Shown here: in pieces, positions 15,821 through 23,681 of the stretch
How positions within the stretch are numbered: position 1 is the stretch's first letter
Layout of the letters: every line of letters begins with the position of its first letter
IMG/VR virus record: IMGVR_UViG_3300042863_001519
Coordinates: 30,805-94,804 of that record
From: a virus
Direction: 5' to 3' (one strand)
DNA length: 64,000 nucleotides
Made by a program: the position numbers and the translations under genes
Notes under the pieces: generated by a model
Database searches by the model: none
What the model saw: only the letters and a program-made list of their open reading frames with translations
What the model was told of the DNA's origin: nothing

Positions 15821-16566
15821 TACTTTCTGTATAATAAAGATGTTACGTCAATAATTGAACCTTTCCTAGCCTTGTAGTTGTATATCTCACCCAATAGTTC
15901 TATGTAGTGAGTGGCATTGGTACAATCTACCATCTTCTTTTGCTGATATCGTAACTTTTCTATAAAGGTGCTAAAGTTGAAACCAGGTATTGTTGAGATC
16001 TTTACAAAAGCAACAGCAAAGCTTCTCTTTTTATAACCGGCATACAACTCTTTTATAGTTAAAAGCATCTCAGCTACCTCTTCAGCTTTCTTCAGATTCT
16101 TTACCTTAAAGCCACCTATCTTAAAATCATTAAGCATCTGGTTGTAAAAGGTTTCTGTATCACTAAGCAGCATAATATTGATTGCATGACCAAGTTTGTA
16201 CTTCTTTTCAAACTCTTCATACATTTCATAGTCTTTGTTGCCAGTGGTACTGAAGCTATTTACAAACTCAGCAGTACTCCAACGAGAATCATGGTCATTA
16301 ATAGCCCTGACTGTCTCAATGCTGGCACCTTTTACTACATAGTAGTAGAATGGTCTATCTAACCTTTTAGAAGCCTCCAAGCGATGTTGTCCATCAATGA
16401 TCTCAAACTTCTCATTGCATTGTGCAGGTGCAACTGTTTCTGGAAAGTTTTTCATCTTATCCATTACTGAGAGTACACGTCTTTCATCAATAATTCTGTT
16501 ACCACCAATGTATTTAAACATTGCATAGTTTTTAGTTGATGATATTTGATATTGTTTCTGTAGCAT
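15820..16566 (-). CDS. ParB/Srx-fold (ParB-like nuclease domain) protein
   Basis: A 248-residue protein from the ATG at 16566; an earlier ATG at 16623 would overlap the upstream gene. The ParB N-terminal motif FEIIDGQHRLEASKRL lies near residue 70, preceded by a beta-rich start with VLSVMDKMKNF. The rest is helical and Lys-rich. Proteins with this fold may be CTP-using DNA-binding proteins or transcriptional regulators. A parS-like palindrome lies at 29186-29201, but the link between the two is an inference because the recognition helix of true ParB is not obvious here. Confidence 0.7.
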   Translation of the reverse strand: MLQKQYQISSTKNYAMFKYIGGNRIIDERRVLSVMDKMKNFPETVAPAQCNEKFEIIDGQHRLEASKRLDRPFYYYVVKGASIETVRAINDHDSRWSTAEFVNSFSTTGNKDYEMYEEFEKKYKLGHAINIMLLSDTETFYNQMLNDFKIGGFKVKNLKKAEEVAEMLLTIKELYAGYKKRSFAVAFVKISTIPGFNFSTFIEKLRYQQKKMVDCTNATHYIELLGEIYNYKARKGSIIDVTSLLYRK

Positions 16567-16594
16567 GTTATTGCTTTTTAGATGTGAATAAAAA

Positions 16595-17771
16595 TTAAAG
16601 AAATACTCCGTGTTGTTCTTCAAGAGAAGCTAACCATTTGTTAAACAGATGGTCTTGAAATGCTCTTGAGCAATCTTCATGTTTTGTAAGCAGGTGCTCA
16701 TTTTCTTCTATCAAAGTAACAGCAATCTCTCTAATACCTTTTTCAAACTGCTTTGAGGAGATATAGATAGTATTGTTTTTTGCAAGACCTAGTACAGATA
16801 CCTGGCTGAATGTTACTACTTCGATAGGATAACTTATCTCATACTTCATATCAGTGAGTGCTTCAACAGCTTTCTTCAGTTGATAATCCATTTTTGGAGT
16901 AGTCTTTACAGGAATGGTAAAAATATCATTATCTTTATCAACACCACATACTTCCACTTCTGGGAAATCTTCTTTGATCTTTCTTGCCAATGATTTTGAA
17001 ACAATCAGATGCGGTTCTGTTAACCTGTCTACATAAAAACCACTAAGATCCTGATTGATAACTATCCTGTTACCAATTGCATCTCTCCATGCAGAGTTCA
17101 ATTTACGATATGAATCATGAAACTCAAGAGTTGTCTCGATAAACATTGCATCTTTAAAGGCACACTGCATAATAGTTGATGCAACATCTTTAGTTGCATG
17201 TTCCATCAGAAAGTCTCTAATTATTCTTCTTGCACCATACATATTATCTATTACTCTACTCTCGTTAATAGTAAAGTCAGGAAGATCGTAATGATACAAT
17301 GCTTCGCCTGCATCATAACATCTGATACCTCTACGATACAATATTCTCTGGTGCTTCTTACAGATATTCGGAAATACTTTCCCTACAGGTAGATCAATTA
17401 TTGCATCTGTTCTATCAAATGAGAAGTAGGTATCCCAGTTGTTGATTACTTCTTTTATCTGAGCTACATGCTCGATATAGAAACGTGTGTAACCTTCTTT
17501 ACCGGTTACTATTTCTGTACTGGGTATTACGTTATTCTCACCCTCGTCAATAGCATTAGATACAAACTCACGCACTGCCATCCAAGTATCCCACTGTGGT
17601 CCCATATCAGTAGTAAGAGATGTTTCCCTACCATCTATCAATATCTTCTCAAAGCTCTTATCTCTAAAAGCTACAGGTTCTGTTGATAGTACTAACTCCT
17701 TCTCACCAGAGAAGATACGTAATCCTATCTTAGCTTTGAGTAAAAGAGCTATTGCATACTTGTTACCTGAG
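16595..17771 (-). CDS. GHKL (HSP90/histidine-kinase fold) ATPase, rIIA-like, exon 2
   Basis: The second exon gives 391 residues plus the stop. It starts within a glycine-rich loop (SGNKYAIALLLKAK) and continues into REFVSNAIDEGE, the N-box of GHKL ATPases. The frame is open upstream of 17641 but has no ATG until exon 1 at 18769, because a group I intron separates them. The joined protein is about 430 residues, comparable to phage rIIA-type proteins, which are often membrane-associated and affect phage exclusion. The later part is helical with many hydrophobic strands and no clear second domain. Confidence 0.75.
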
Positions 17772-18653
17772 CCATCAGGTATGTTAACTTATAGTTTCCT
17801 ATAAGATCGGACTATATCATCACCCTTCTCATTAAGAGTTAGGGGCCGGGCACTTATACTGGTAATTAAGAACACTATAGTTCTCCAGTAGTCTCTGAAC
17901 CTTTATAGAGTGTACTCTATACTTGGATGCTGATTGGCATATCATTTCTGACTTAGCTTTCCAGCAGTTCACCTCGGTTTTTATTTTCATCCATCTCTGG
18001 AAGGGGTTTCATGGCTCTTTTGTAATTTCTAAGTTCTAAAATAGACATAGGTTTGAGATACTCTTTTTCAAAGTTGCAACTAGCAAAATCTTTAAAATAA
18101 TATCTGTTTGCAGAATCATAAAATATAGCAGCATAAAAAGAATCTTTAAATCTTCCAATTTTTGTTGGACCAGCTCCTTTTTTTATAGTAATTGAAGAGG
18201 AATAATAATGATAAATTTTTCTACCGTTATTATCAGATGTAAGTTGTACACCTCTATATCCGGTTTTATTATCTACCCTTAATAACTTCTTTTTACTATT
18301 GTTTTCATTAGTACATACTCTAAGATTAACAATTCTATTGTCATCTTTTATGTTGTTAATATGATCAATTTGCATATTATCAGGAATTAATGTACCTGTA
18401 TGCAAAAACCAACATAATCTGTGGTATGTGCTTCTATATTCTATATTATCTACTGTAATGTAGATACATTCTCTATAACCTTTTATTGTCTTTCTTGTGT
18501 AAAGTCTATTTTTACGAATGTTGTTTATCTCACCAGTATTGAGATCATAACTAAACATACGCTTGAACACATCTTTTACTCTTTCAGAACTTGCTTCATT
18601 AAATGTTTTTCGGACTCTTTTCATGAAGCAAATATACAAAATTTTATTCTTAA
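17772..18653 (-). ncRNA. group I self-splicing intron carrying an HNH gene
   Basis: The conserved core is visible on the minus strand: P element AACTGCTGGAAAGC (17951-17969), Q AATCAGCATCC (17925-17935), R GGTTCAGAGACTA (17889-17901) and S ATGATATAGTCC (17809-17820). They are in the right order and spacing. The predicted 5' splice site follows GGGTT (U last), the intron ends in G at 17772, and joining restores the frame (MIGF then SGNKY). Neither the exact splice sites nor the internal guide pairing can be proven without an experiment. The endonuclease frame sits in the 5' part, and its end overlaps the P element. Confidence 0.85.
17953..18624 (-). CDS. HNH/AP2-type homing endonuclease inside the group I intron
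   Basis: A 223-residue protein from the ATG at 18624. An HNH core occupies about residues 60-115 (YRSTYHRLCWFLHTG, DHINNIKDDNRIVNLRVC), followed by an AP2/NUMOD-like region with GYRGVQLTSDNNGRKIYHY and GRFKDSFYAAIFYD. The C-terminal codons overlap the catalytic P element of the intron. The protein should cut intron-less copies of the host gene and drive homing. Confidence 0.85.
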   Translation of the reverse strand: MKRVRKTFNEASSERVKDVFKRMFSYDLNTGEINNIRKNRLYTRKTIKGYRECIYITVDNIEYRSTYHRLCWFLHTGTLIPDNMQIDHINNIKDDNRIVNLRVCTNENNSKKKLLRVDNKTGYRGVQLTSDNNGRKIYHYYSSSITIKKGAGPTKIGRFKDSFYAAIFYDSANRYYFKDFASCNFEKEYLKPMSILELRNYKRAMKPLPEMDENKNRGELLES

Positions 18654-18769
18654 AACCCAATCATTGTAGTACTATCTCTCTTGGTAGAACCACCCATCAG
18701 TGTGAGTGCATTTACATCAATTTGTCCTTTGTTCTCGATAAGGAGAAACTGCTTGTTTGTGTTTTCCAT
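18654..18769 (-). CDS. GHKL ATPase gene, exon 1
   Basis: The first exon encodes 38 residues plus two bases: MENTNKQFLLIENKGQIDVN ... LTLMGGSTKRDSTTMIGF. The GGSTKRD/MIG run is the usual stretch before the nucleotide-binding loop of phage GHKL proteins. The frame stops with TAA four codons into the intron, so it makes sense only if the intron is removed. It is joined to exon 2 at 16595-17771. Confidence 0.75.
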
Positions 18770-18799
18770 TTTTTTTGTGTGTTTAAAAGTTAAAAATGA

Positions 18800-18865
18800 T
18801 TAATTTACCCAACTCCATGTTGGTACATCCATTTGAATTGCAAGTAACTCTACGTATTCTTTCAT
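18800..18865 (-). CDS. possible 21-residue micro-protein
   Basis: A short frame, MKEYVELLAIQMDVPTWSWVN, starting in an A/T-rich leader like other genes here. Nothing supports it beyond position and a reasonable start context, so it may be a chance frame. Confidence 0.3.
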   Translation of the reverse strand: MKEYVELLAIQMDVPTWSWVN

Positions 18866-18904
18866 GTTTTTGTATTTACCTGTTAAAAAATTAATTATTT
18901 GTGC

Positions 18905-19225
18905 TTATTTAGCACATTTTTCAAAGTGGAAAATTACCTCATTACTTACATCTGCTACCATACCGTAATCCTTACATAAACTGTATTTACTGTTAAGATA
19001 TTGTAGCTGTTTATGTACCACTGCTATGTGTAGCCTAAACTGCTCAATACTCTTACTCCCCTTACGCCTCTTACACCTCATGCAGCTAGGGTATAACTGG
19101 TTATTAGTGCTGTCTAGTTTTAATGTGCTAATGGTTAACGCATTACCGCAGTACGCACATTTACAGCCATACTTATTTAGCACTTGTAGCCGTTCCGATT
19201 GTGGTATTCTGATTTGTGTTGTCAT
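18905..19225 (-). CDS. HNH endonuclease-like protein (McrA type)
   Basis: A 106-residue protein with a CAYCGNAL pair near residue 23 and a CMRCKRRKGSKS pair near residue 50. The spacing is that of a zinc-HNH nuclease fold, where the Cys pairs hold zinc around the catalytic His. The catalytic DH motif is weak (LDSTNNQLYPSC), so activity is uncertain. It overlaps the next gene by 4 bases. It may be a small homing or packaging-type nuclease. Confidence 0.65.
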   Translation of the reverse strand: MTTQIRIPQSERLQVLNKYGCKCAYCGNALTISTLKLDSTNNQLYPSCMRCKRRKGSKSIEQFRLHIAVVHKQLQYLNSKYSLCKDYGMVADVSNEVIFHFEKCAK

Positions 19226-19485
19226 ATGCCGTTTATATTGTCCAAAATACTACCTATATAATGAGACCACAGCCCTTCTTTTTCTAGATACTTCTGCATA
19301 TTATCTATTACACTTTTCATTTCAGGAGCTGCTGCACAGAGTTTGGCGTTTTCTTCTGCTTCATCCTCTCCTACATCTGTTGGAGATAATATATTGTCAC
19401 CACTTCGGTCTAATATTTTCCAATTTTTCTCGTTTAAGTGCTCTAATACTGTTCTTACAGCATACCATTTCTTACTCTGTTCCAT
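19222..19485 (-). CDS. hypothetical protein of a common phage type
   Basis: An 87-residue acidic helical protein. The block AEENAKLCAAAPEMKSVI resembles the 'a.lIaaAPeLl' element found in many small phage proteins of unknown function. It overlaps both neighbours slightly, as in a compact operon. Confidence 0.7.
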   Translation of the reverse strand: MEQSKKWYAVRTVLEHLNEKNWKILDRSGDNILSPTDVGEDEAEENAKLCAAAPEMKSVIDNMQKYLEKEGLWSHYIGSILDNINGI

Positions 19486-19660
19486 TTTCTATTATACGGT
19501 TTTCGTTAACCTCTGTTATGCTCTGATTGTCTTCAGAGAATGTAAACATGCTTCTTATTACATCCCACCCTTTACCTGTCCATAGAGCTACTTCTCTTTT
19601 TTTAGGATGTCCCACTGCATCTACTGTTACCCAGTAATAGCCTTTCTTTCTTCTTTTCAT
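19472..19660 (-). CDS. hypothetical small basic protein
   Basis: A 62-residue protein with KKGYYWVTVD and REVALWTGKGWDVI, an aromatic-rich pattern common in small phage domains (GYYWV ... W.GkgW). The C-terminus is acidic and Asn-rich. Function unknown. Confidence 0.65.
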   Translation of the reverse strand: MKRRKKGYYWVTVDAVGHPKKREVALWTGKGWDVIRSMFTFSEDNQSITEVNENRIIENGTE

Positions 19661-19663
19661 TTT

Positions 19664-19855
19664 CTACAGTTTTTCTAGATGATTAATACTCACACAGCCT
19701 GATATACCTTCTACATTACACACTGGGTGTCCTGCTCCTACATGCCATACAGCTGATGTTATAGTTGTGTCTGTTGGGTTGTATCGTTCTCCTGTTGATG
19801 TTATTACAGACCAGTATCTTACTGGTGTACCTGGTATTATTTCTTGTTCTTTCAT
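19664..19855 (-). CDS. hypothetical small beta-rich protein
   Basis: A 63-residue protein. IPGTPVRYWSVI and AVWHVGAGHPVCNVEGISGCVSINHLEKL give a typical small beta-barrel pattern seen in Bacteroidota phage proteins. No catalytic residues are evident. Confidence 0.65.
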   Translation of the reverse strand: MKEQEIIPGTPVRYWSVITSTGERYNPTDTTITSAVWHVGAGHPVCNVEGISGCVSINHLEKL

Positions 19856-19864
19856 TTGGTTTTA

Positions 19865-20086
19865 TTAATTGTGAAAATCATCTTCTACTTCCCAGTATCC
19901 TTGTTTAGTTACAGAAGAAGTTTCTTCTTGTTTTTCCTCATCTTGTATGAGTTTGTTAAAAGCTTTTTTCAATATGTCATGATCAACTTTTAGTTTAAAA
20001 AGTCTTTCTTCACATTCTACTTTGGCTGAATATCTACCAATAAGGTATGCACCTAGTGTAAAGATGCATATAAGAAACAGTTGCAT
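19865..20086 (-). CDS. small membrane-anchored coiled-coil protein
   Basis: A 73-residue protein with an N-terminal membrane helix (LFLICIFTLGAYLIGRYSA) followed by a charged coiled-coil segment (ECEERLFKLKVDHDILKKAF). The layout recalls small phage membrane or spanin-like proteins, but it lies in the accessory region, not the lysis region. Confidence 0.6.
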   Translation of the reverse strand: MQLFLICIFTLGAYLIGRYSAKVECEERLFKLKVDHDILKKAFNKLIQDEEKQEETSSVTKQGYWEVEDDFHN

Positions 20087-20124
20087 TTTGTATAAATTTT
20101 GAGGTTAACGTATGTACAAACTTA

Positions 20125-20160
20125 AAATAAAAAAGCCAGGAGTAGAAACTCCTAGCCATT
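20125..20160 (-). terminator. rho-independent terminator
   Basis: On the minus strand a stem GCTAGGAGT / ACTCCTGGC (one G-T pair) with a four-base loop is followed by TTTTTTATTTT. It follows the 20179-20424 gene and precedes the next leftward gene. Confidence 0.8.
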
Positions 20161-20178
20161 TTTCACACACACAAATTA

Positions 20179-20424
20179 TCATCTTGGGTTCTCATCTAAA
20201 TCTATTGCAGCATCTTCTTCTTTACCAAAGTAAGCTTCACTTTCTTCTCTAGTAATACCATTGATCAAAAACTCTCGATCATCTGCACAAAGATGAGGTA
20301 CAATCTTTTGTATAGGTGTACCTGTTTCTCTTCTGTTTTGTACCTGAGCAAACTGCTCTTCTGTAATATCTATCTCCTGGGTATATCTCTTGCCGGAGAG
20401 GATTGATCTTTTAGTTATCTGCAT
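20179..20424 (-). CDS. hypothetical protein
   Basis: An 81-residue acidic protein. RRETGTPIQKIVPHLCADDREFLINGITREE recalls a small phage domain with the pattern 'R..G..IQ...P.L...dREfLi.Git.eE'. Function unknown. It ends before a terminator and overlaps the upstream gene by 14 bases. Confidence 0.7.
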   Translation of the reverse strand: MQITKRSILSGKRYTQEIDITEEQFAQVQNRRETGTPIQKIVPHLCADDREFLINGITREESEAYFGKEEDAAIDLDENPR

Positions 20425-21262
20425 TGCTTTTGCTTTTTTGCCAGAGTTCGTATAGTTGTTGTGATGTTTTATTTTTATATTCCTTACCCGGAGCTACTTC
20501 AGTTCTGTTATACCATGATTTATCTTTTTCTGAAAAACTCCAAAAATTTTGTATAACCCATGTTGCAAACTCAATAGCATTATTAGCTTCTTGTTGTTCT
20601 TGCCATGTTGCTCCGGCTTTGAAATGGAATCTACCATATAGACTACCAGGAGCAGATAAGTTAGCAGCATCTTCAAGTTCTTTATCTTCAGAAGCGTTTC
20701 TTGTTTTCTCAATATACTCTTCAGGATTGTTGAGGAACTTTTCATAGCCTTTATCTGATTCAGATTGCTCTACTATAACAACTTTATTAGCTACTGTGAG
20801 TTTGAGATATTTTGTCATTATACCCAAAGCTCTATGTTCTACAAGTATATCTTCACCAACTATTTCTAACCTCACCATATCTATCTTCCCATCAACATCT
20901 ACATACTGCTTTAAGAATGATTCTGGTATAGCAGGTAAACCTAATGAAGGGTCTGTTGATGCTACTATTTTTTCTGCTTTAGGGTGTTGATTTATTAAAG
21001 TCAGTATATGTGCCCATTTTGTTGTATCTATTTTATCATCGGTAGTGTTATAATACCAATCACCTCCTTTTATCTCTTCATCAGAAGTAAAGTAGATATC
21101 AAATGGTTGTAATATTATACCATGACTTTTGTTAGTAATAAATGCATTTCTGTTTGGTGCTATGTTCCATTCTTTAATATTGTCTATACCAGTAAGATGG
21201 CACATATTAGATTTTTCTGTTGGTAGCATTACTACCTGACAATTAATTGTTTCTTTATTCAT
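20411..21262 (-). CDS. hypothetical protein, paralogue of the 21255-22076 product
   Basis: A 283-residue protein. The N-terminal half contains FDIYFTSDEEIKGGDWYYN and KAEKIVASTDPSLGLPAIPESFLKQYV. The next gene upstream has corresponding LLVLSDDEIQEGDICHD and CKKIIASYPQLPGTLPIS. These features recur in Bacteroidota phage and prophage proteins of unknown function. The C-terminal half is helical with WVIQNFWSFSEKDKSWYN. It overlaps the neighbouring gene by 8 bases. Confidence 0.75.
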   Translation of the reverse strand: MNKETINCQVVMLPTEKSNMCHLTGIDNIKEWNIAPNRNAFITNKSHGIILQPFDIYFTSDEEIKGGDWYYNTTDDKIDTTKWAHILTLINQHPKAEKIVASTDPSLGLPAIPESFLKQYVDVDGKIDMVRLEIVGEDILVEHRALGIMTKYLKLTVANKVVIVEQSESDKGYEKFLNNPEEYIEKTRNASEDKELEDAANLSAPGSLYGRFHFKAGATWQEQQEANNAIEFATWVIQNFWSFSEKDKSWYNRTEVAPGKEYKNKTSQQLYELWQKSKSNADN

Positions 21263-22076
21263 GTCCTAGATCTTTTAGTGCTTGTTTGTAACCTGCTTCA
21301 TAATCTCTTAAACAATTTTCCCACAATTGATGCTCACTTAAAATATTATCCTTACACTTATCGTCAGAGTTATAAAGATTATTTGAATGCTCTAAGGATT
21401 TTTTAAGAATCTCTTCATCAGTAGGAACAGATGGTTTAGATTGTTTTTCACGAATATCATGAGAAAGTTCTTGTAAAAAAGAGTCTTTGAGTTCAGGCGT
21501 TTCTGCATATCGCAATTTTTTGAGAATCTCTTTTTCACTACAAACTTTCTTACCAAACTCTAATAGTAGATTACCTTGAGGGTCGAGTTTTGTTGGGTCA
21601 CCATACTTTACTTTACCTTTTACAACAGAACAATAAATAGTATCACCTATTTCAACACTCCCCTCTCCAGGTGTACCAGCATCTATCCAAGCCTGTACTG
21701 TTTCTTTAGATATTGGTAGAGTACCTGGAAGTTGTGGGTATGAAGCGATTATTTTTTTGCACCAACCTAAACCTGTTTTATAATCTTCAAATTCTATCCA
21801 ACCATTTGTTTTATCTACCGATAAACATTTTCCTATGAGGTGTTTATATGGAGGTTGTCCAGCATCACAATAATCATGACATATATCACCTTCCTGTATC
21901 TCATCATCACTAAGAACCAGTAGTTGTTGTGCTCTTCCATTTTCCCCATCGGGATTATCGTTAGCTGCTATTAAATATTTCTTATCAATAGATGTGAGAG
22001 TATGAGAGCAAATATCACCTTTACCCCAACCTTCTTTATTCAAAGGTATAGTTACTATCTGTACTGTCTTTTTCAT
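21255..22076 (-). CDS. hypothetical protein, paralogue of the 20411-21262 product
   Basis: A 273-residue protein related to its downstream neighbour by the SDDEIQEGD and KIIASYPQLPG blocks. The first 70 residues are beta-rich, and the C-terminal 100 residues are charged and helical (ELSHDIREKQSKP ... YEAGYKQALKDLG). Function unknown. Tandem paralogues point to duplication followed by divergence. Confidence 0.75.
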   Translation of the reverse strand: MKKTVQIVTIPLNKEGWGKGDICSHTLTSIDKKYLIAANDNPDGENGRAQQLLVLSDDEIQEGDICHDYCDAGQPPYKHLIGKCLSVDKTNGWIEFEDYKTGLGWCKKIIASYPQLPGTLPISKETVQAWIDAGTPGEGSVEIGDTIYCSVVKGKVKYGDPTKLDPQGNLLLEFGKKVCSEKEILKKLRYAETPELKDSFLQELSHDIREKQSKPSVPTDEEILKKSLEHSNNLYNSDDKCKDNILSEHQLWENCLRDYEAGYKQALKDLGHE

Positions 22077-22087
22077 GTTTATTGTTT

Positions 22088-22471
22088 TTATATAAGTGTT
22101 ATTGCTTTTTCAATTACTGCTTGTCTTGCTTCATGATAAGATTCTGCCGCACCTCCAACATTTATGTAACAATCAACAAAATACCAACGATATAATAACA
22201 TAGTTGTAACACCCCTGCTAGTAGCAAAATCAACTAAATCTTTATCGTTCCTAGCTATGACAATGTGAATATTACGTTTCTCTCTAAACCAATCAATGAC
22301 TTGTTGCCAGAGTGGAGCTGCAATACATTCGCCTATACTCCTGAAGTTTTTAAAATCTGTATCGATTGGTTGTATTTCTTTTTCCCCGTCAAAATAAGCA
22401 AAACACTGTTTATCGAATCCTTTTTCCCTTAAATTAAGTGCTATCTCGTATGGTACAAATTCTTCTTCCAT
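22088..22471 (-). CDS. conserved Bacteroidota phage hypothetical
   Basis: A 127-residue protein with FVPYEIALNLREKGFDKQC, then APLWQQVIDWFREKRNIHI, and a terminal EARQAVIEKAITLI helix. This arrangement is common in phage-derived regions of Bacteroidota, with no assigned function. It is preceded by a terminator, so it may start its own transcript. Confidence 0.8.
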   Translation of the reverse strand: MEEEFVPYEIALNLREKGFDKQCFAYFDGEKEIQPIDTDFKNFRSIGECIAAPLWQQVIDWFREKRNIHIVIARNDKDLVDFATSRGVTTMLLYRWYFVDCYINVGGAAESYHEARQAVIEKAITLI

Positions 22472-22510
22472 GTTTGTATGTGTTTTTAAAAAGTTTCAGA
22501 AATAATAAAA

Positions 22511-22552
22511 ATAAAAAAGAGAGTAGTGATCGAACAACACTACTCTCTTAGT
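22511..22552 (-). terminator. rho-independent terminator, probably the original tmRNA terminator
   Basis: On the minus strand GAGAGTAGTG pairs with CACTACTCTC around a 9-base loop and is followed by a run of T. It lies downstream of the stranded tmRNA 3' end (22616-22638) with no gene between. It therefore fits the role of the terminator of the older, uninterrupted tmRNA transcript. Confidence 0.8.
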
Positions 22553-22615
22553 TTGTTGGCATACGTTTGTCTGGTGACAACACTCATGTATACCTGTATA
22601 GCCATGGCAGCTATT

Positions 22616-22638
22616 GTGGACCTGCTCGGAGTCGAACT
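22616..22638 (-). pseudogene. stranded tmRNA 3' end (T-loop and acceptor strand)
   Basis: Read on the minus strand, the segment carries TTCGACT (canonical T-loop), CCGAG (T-stem 3' strand) and CAGGTCC-A (acceptor 3' strand with discriminator). It begins right at the HNH stop codon. CAGGTCC can pair with the 5' GGGCCCG of the tmRNA at 6 of 7 positions. This is what remains if an HNH element inserted into the 3' end of the tmRNA gene and supplied its own 3' end. A functional role cannot be ruled out. Confidence 0.6.
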
Positions 22639-23177
22639 TACACTGATTGATATGTTCTACCAGCACTAATATCCCTTATTACAGTCTCTTTTATTTTAAA
22701 CTGTATAGCGATGTCTTTTACTTTCTTTTCTTTAGTTGCTAATAGTCTTTTTATTTCTATAGCATTTTCTCTAGACAGCTTTCTATTGCATATAGATTGA
22801 AACTCTATTACTTTAGGCACATGATCAAACTTAGAGTAATGACCATGTACATATCTGCCATTTTGTTTTCCTTTAGCTTGTCTGAACTTGTTTACTTTAT
22901 CTTGACAGTTGTCATTGTGTGTACCTACAGACAGATGAAAAGGATTTACACATGCTGGTACATCACAAGAATGCATGATTACTTTTCCTTCTGGTATAGT
23001 TCTGTTATAGTAATACATATAAGCAACCCTATGTGCTCTATGATGTAGTTTACATCCATCTACAACTTCTTGAATAATACCATAGCCATCTCTACCTAGT
23101 CTTTTGTATAGTATACATTCGTTCTTATCTATATTCTGCAGATAAGGCTTTATTCTATTCATTACGCTTGTTGTCAT
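22638..23177 (-). CDS. HNH homing endonuclease next to tmRNA
   Basis: A 179-residue protein. The HNH core includes HHRAHRVAYMYYYNRTIPEG and VIMHSCDVPACVNPFHLSVG (Cys/His-type HNH, residues 55-90). A basic QAKGKQNGRY stretch and a helix-turn-helix tail follow (SRENAIEIKRLL ... VKDIAIQFKIKETVIRDIS). Its stop directly abuts a second tmRNA-like 3' end, and a terminator separates its start from the tmRNA. It probably targets the tmRNA 3' end of related phages or hosts. Confidence 0.88.
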   Translation of the reverse strand: MTTSVMNRIKPYLQNIDKNECILYKRLGRDGYGIIQEVVDGCKLHHRAHRVAYMYYYNRTIPEGKVIMHSCDVPACVNPFHLSVGTHNDNCQDKVNKFRQAKGKQNGRYVHGHYSKFDHVPKVIEFQSICNRKLSRENAIEIKRLLATKEKKVKDIAIQFKIKETVIRDISAGRTYQSV

Positions 23178-23202
23178 ATCTCTATATTTTCAACAAAGAT
23201 AA

Positions 23203-23246
23203 TAAAAAAGTGGAACTAATCTACATTAATAGTTCCACTTTTTTTG
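23203..23246 (-). terminator. rho-independent terminator after the tmRNA
   Basis: A perfect 10-bp stem, AGTGGAACTA with TAGTTCCACT, is flanked by A-runs on one side and T-runs on the other, so it may act in both directions. It starts immediately after the tmRNA 3' end. Confidence 0.85.
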
Positions 23247-23616
23247 TAGTGGACCCGGAGGCATCCGAGAGCCTCGTCCAAACAGTGTTCCTCTCAAAAA
23301 AGTTACGACTATGACTTGTTTTTACTCTGCTGTCTTCAGAGATGCTTGAAAGTTCTGCATAATCTACATCTACTTACAACGTCAATAGTTTTTATTTTAA
23401 ACAGTCAGATTTCTCTTCTTATCTGTGGTGAATTAGGCTGCTTCTGCTACTAGAGCATTTGCAAAGCACATATTAATAATACGTGCACCTTCTTCCTGAC
23501 GAGCAACTTTTTCGTTGTTTGCATCTATTGTTTGAATCTATTTATTTAAAGGACTACATCCTTGTCCTTAGTCGCCTTTTCTACTATACTAGCTGCTGTC
23601 AAAACCAATCGGGCCC
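23247..23616 (-). ncRNA. ssrA: transfer-messenger RNA (tmRNA)
   Basis: The minus strand starts GGGCCCGATTGGTTTTGACAG, with the tmRNA acceptor and the conserved GGTTT-GAC D-region. Its first seven bases pair with CGGGTCC near the 3' end (one G-T pair). A resume region AATAG-AT-GCAAACAACGAAAA is nearly identical to the standard one, with GCA as resume codon at 23522. The tag frame runs 29 codons to TAA at 23433, reading ANNEKVARQEEG ... ANALVAEAA, longer than most host tags and ending in an Ala-rich degradation signal. The 3' end is GAGGC-loop-GCCTC-CGGGTCC-A, with CTA in place of encoded CCA. The 8-base loop is not canonical. It should rescue ribosomes stalled during infection. Confidence 0.9.
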
Positions 23617-23681
23617 ATATTGTAATAATACACTCTGATCAGTTTCCTAACCAGAGTGCAAAAATAAACTAATAAACTTAA

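Noticed and set aside
22638-23250. A group I intron splitting the tmRNA T-arm
   Set aside because: Joining CTCGG to TTCGACT would make a good T-arm, but no P, Q, R, S core elements or intron ends are visible around the HNH gene, and a terminator interrupts the stretch. End replacement explains the data better.
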